64,000 nt of DNA, from positions 8,990,001-9,054,000 of the forward strand of contig NZ_CP106798.1 in NCBI RefSeq assembly GCF_025642155.1, in the 5' to 3' direction. Within the stretch, counting starts at the first letter, position 1; every line of letters begins with the position of its first letter. Both the position numbers and the translations under genes were made by a program. Of the stretch, positions 62,931 through 64,000 are shown in pieces. The DNA comes from Streptomyces sp. HUAS 15-9 (GTDB taxonomy: Bacteria; Actinomycetota; Actinomycetes; Streptomycetales; Streptomycetaceae). The notes below the pieces were generated by a model. That model ran no database searches, had not been told where the DNA came from, and saw only the letters and a list, made by a program, of their open reading frames with translations.

Positions 62931-63908
62931 TCACTCCCTCAGGGCGGTGCCGGTCAGGTGGAGGAAGACCGCCTCCAGGTCGGGCTCGTCGATCTCCACG
63001 CTGCGGATGTCGACGGCCTGCTGGTGGGCGAGGTCGAGCAGGTCCGGCAGCAGGCTCCGAGCGTCCTTGACGACCAGCTCGACCACGTCGCCGTGGTCAC
63101 CGCCGCGGGCGACACCCTCGACACGGGGGAGGCGACGGCAGGTCTCCGCGTACGCCGACAGGCCCCCGACGGCGGTGAGCCGGACCCGGTCGCGCTCGGC
63201 CACCAGCCGTACCAATTCGCGCGGGCTGCCCTCGGCGACCAGGCGGCCGCGGTCGATGATGCCGACCCGGTCGCACAGGCGCTCGGCCTCCTCCATGTAG
63301 TGCGTGGTGTAGAGAACGGCCATGCCCTCCTCGCCGAACCGGGTGATGCTCTCGAGGATCGCGTGCCGGCTCTGCGGGTCGACGCCCACTGTGGGCTCGT
63401 CCAACACCAGCAGGGTCGGTGAGTGCACCAGGCCGGCACCGATGTTGAGGCGTCGGCGCATGCCGCCCGACAGCGAGTCGACGCGGTCGCCCGCGCGGGC
63501 CACCAGGTCGATGAGGTCCAGCACCTCGTCGACGCGGCGCTCGAGCCGACGGCGCGGCAGCCGGTACAGCCGGCCGAAGAAGCGGAGGTTCTCGCGGACG
63601 CTCAGGTCCGGGTAGAGCGCCACGTCCTGCGGGACGAAGCCGATCAGCTGCTTGGCGGGCCCGGCCGCTGTGCCCACGGGACGGTCCGCCACGCACACGG
63701 TACCGGCGTCGGGGTGCAACAGCCCGCAGACCATCCGGATCGTGGTCGTCTTGCCGGCGCCGTTGGGGCCGAGTAGCCCGTACGTCTCGCCCGGCGCGAT
63801 CCGCAGGCTCACGTCGTCGACGGCGATGCGGTCGCCGAACCGCCGGACGAGGTGGGCGCAGTCGAGGACCGGCCGTGCGGTGTCCGGGTTTCGCGGGGGA
63901 TCGGTCAT
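62931..63908 (-). CDS. ABC transporter ATP-binding protein
   Basis: A 325-residue ATPase of the DrrA/CcmA type. It has Walker A LLGPNGAGKTTTIRM, the Q-loop VPQDVALYPDLSVREN, signature LSGGMRRRLNIGAGL, Walker B LLVLDEPTVGVDP and the H-loop YTTHYMEEAERL. A C-terminal domain of about 80 residues (DVVELVVKDARSLLPDLLDL, VEIDEPDLEAVFLHLTGTAL) is typical for this export group. It powers the two permeases. ATG at 63908 is the first gene of the three-gene operon in the window. Confidence 0.94.
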   Translation of the reverse strand: MTDPPRNPDTARPVLDCAHLVRRFGDRIAVDDVSLRIAPGETYGLLGPNGAGKTTTIRMVCGLLHPDAGTVCVADRPVGTAAGPAKQLIGFVPQDVALYPDLSVRENLRFFGRLYRLPRRRLERRVDEVLDLIDLVARAGDRVDSLSGGMRRRLNIGAGLVHSPTLLVLDEPTVGVDPQSRHAILESITRFGEEGMAVLYTTHYMEEAERLCDRVGIIDRGRLVAEGSPRELVRLVAERDRVRLTAVGGLSAYAETCRRLPRVEGVARGGDHGDVVELVVKDARSLLPDLLDLAHQQAVDIRSVEIDEPDLEAVFLHLTGTALRE

Positions 63909-63943
63909 GTCGTCTCCTCGATGAGCGTGGTCCGCAGGGGCCC

Positions 63944-64000
63944 TCAGGGTGCGAGGGAGAAGTGGCTCTCCTCCTCCTGCGTGAAGTGCAGGCGCAACAC
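63944..64000 (-). CDS. Unidentified protein, C-terminal end only
   Basis: The last 18 codons of a gene that begins beyond the window: LRLHFTQEEESHFSLAP then a stop at 63944-63946. The acidic EEE stretch with His and Phe resembles the end of hemerythrin-like proteins, but this is too short to decide. It is on the same strand as the ABC operon and 35 bp upstream of it, so it may be the operon's first gene. Confidence 0.35.
   Translation of the reverse strand: MLRLHFTQEEESHFSLAP

Noticed and set aside
1..64000. tRNA, rRNA or CRISPR array
   Set aside because: I saw no cloverleaf-like sequence with the GTTCGAATC arm, no rRNA stretch, and no series of equally spaced repeats longer than the four 7-bp units at 52991.
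1..64000. All frameshifts as sequencing errors
   Set aside because: Several genes of 1.5-3 kb are fully open and the breaks cluster in particular genes, often with large deletions, so general error is unlikely. Single-base cases such as 41170 remain open.

Overview
The base composition (very GC-rich, third codon positions almost always G or C), the GGAGG-type ribosome sites and the protein families (SpoIIE/PP2C phosphatases with GAF domains, many universal stress proteins, DHA2-type exporters, a secreted GH81 glucanase with a Pro-Thr linker) point to an actinomycete, most likely a Streptomyces. No rRNA, tRNA, CRISPR array or essential housekeeping gene was seen. The many transposase remnants suggest an accessory region.

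Layout. 0.2-12.5 kb: HAD phosphatase, two DHA2-type exporters, a DUF1254/DUF1214 protein, a RimK-like ATP-grasp enzyme, an alpha/beta hydrolase, decayed genes (UMP kinase, aldo/keto reductase, livM) and two broken IS5-type transposases. 13-25 kb: PAS/GAF/SpoIIE phosphatase, SWIM-protein and IS21 remnants, MgtA-type P-ATPase, a GH81 endo-1,3-beta-glucanase behind a perfect 16-bp LacI/CebR-like operator, and a second SpoIIE phosphatase. 25-38 kb: a stress island with a leaderless streptavidin homologue, RtcB and archease, Hsp20, class I aldolase, tandem SpoIIAA-like protein, AAA ATPase, MBL-fold protein and CBS-BON protein, mixed with wrecks of P-ATPase, M50-CBS protease, PRPP synthetase, phosphofructokinase and universal stress protein genes. 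38.8-49.3 kb: one 11-gene minus-strand operon for a group 3b-type NAD(P)-linked [NiFe] hydrogenase with hycI, hypF, hypC, hypD and hypE; hypA and hypB are absent. 49.8-60 kb: a Tn3 remnant, an Rv1733c-like membrane protein, an Acg-type nitroreductase, STAS, DoxX, universal stress protein, a second Hsp20, and a scrambled stretch of redox-gene fragments (SQR, PntA, PntAB, pyruvate:ferredoxin oxidoreductase). 60.6-63.9 kb: a three-gene ABC-2 exporter.

How it fits together. The gene content (USPs, Acg nitroreductase, Rv1733c-like protein, Hsp20, CBS proteins, PRPP synthetase, phosphofructokinase, M50-CBS protease, hydrogenase) matches the hypoxia/dormancy regulon known as DosR/DevR in mycobacteria and OsdR in Streptomyces. 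A palindrome close to GGGCCGnnCGGCCC recurs upstream of many of these genes, including the hydrogenase operon, aldolase/USP, nitroreductase, STAS, DoxX, USP, Hsp20 and a secreted protein. I infer one co-regulated low-oxygen island that is losing many members through frameshifts, internal deletions and IS insertion, while the hydrogenase structural genes and several stress proteins stay intact. No DevRS-type two-component pair is in the window.
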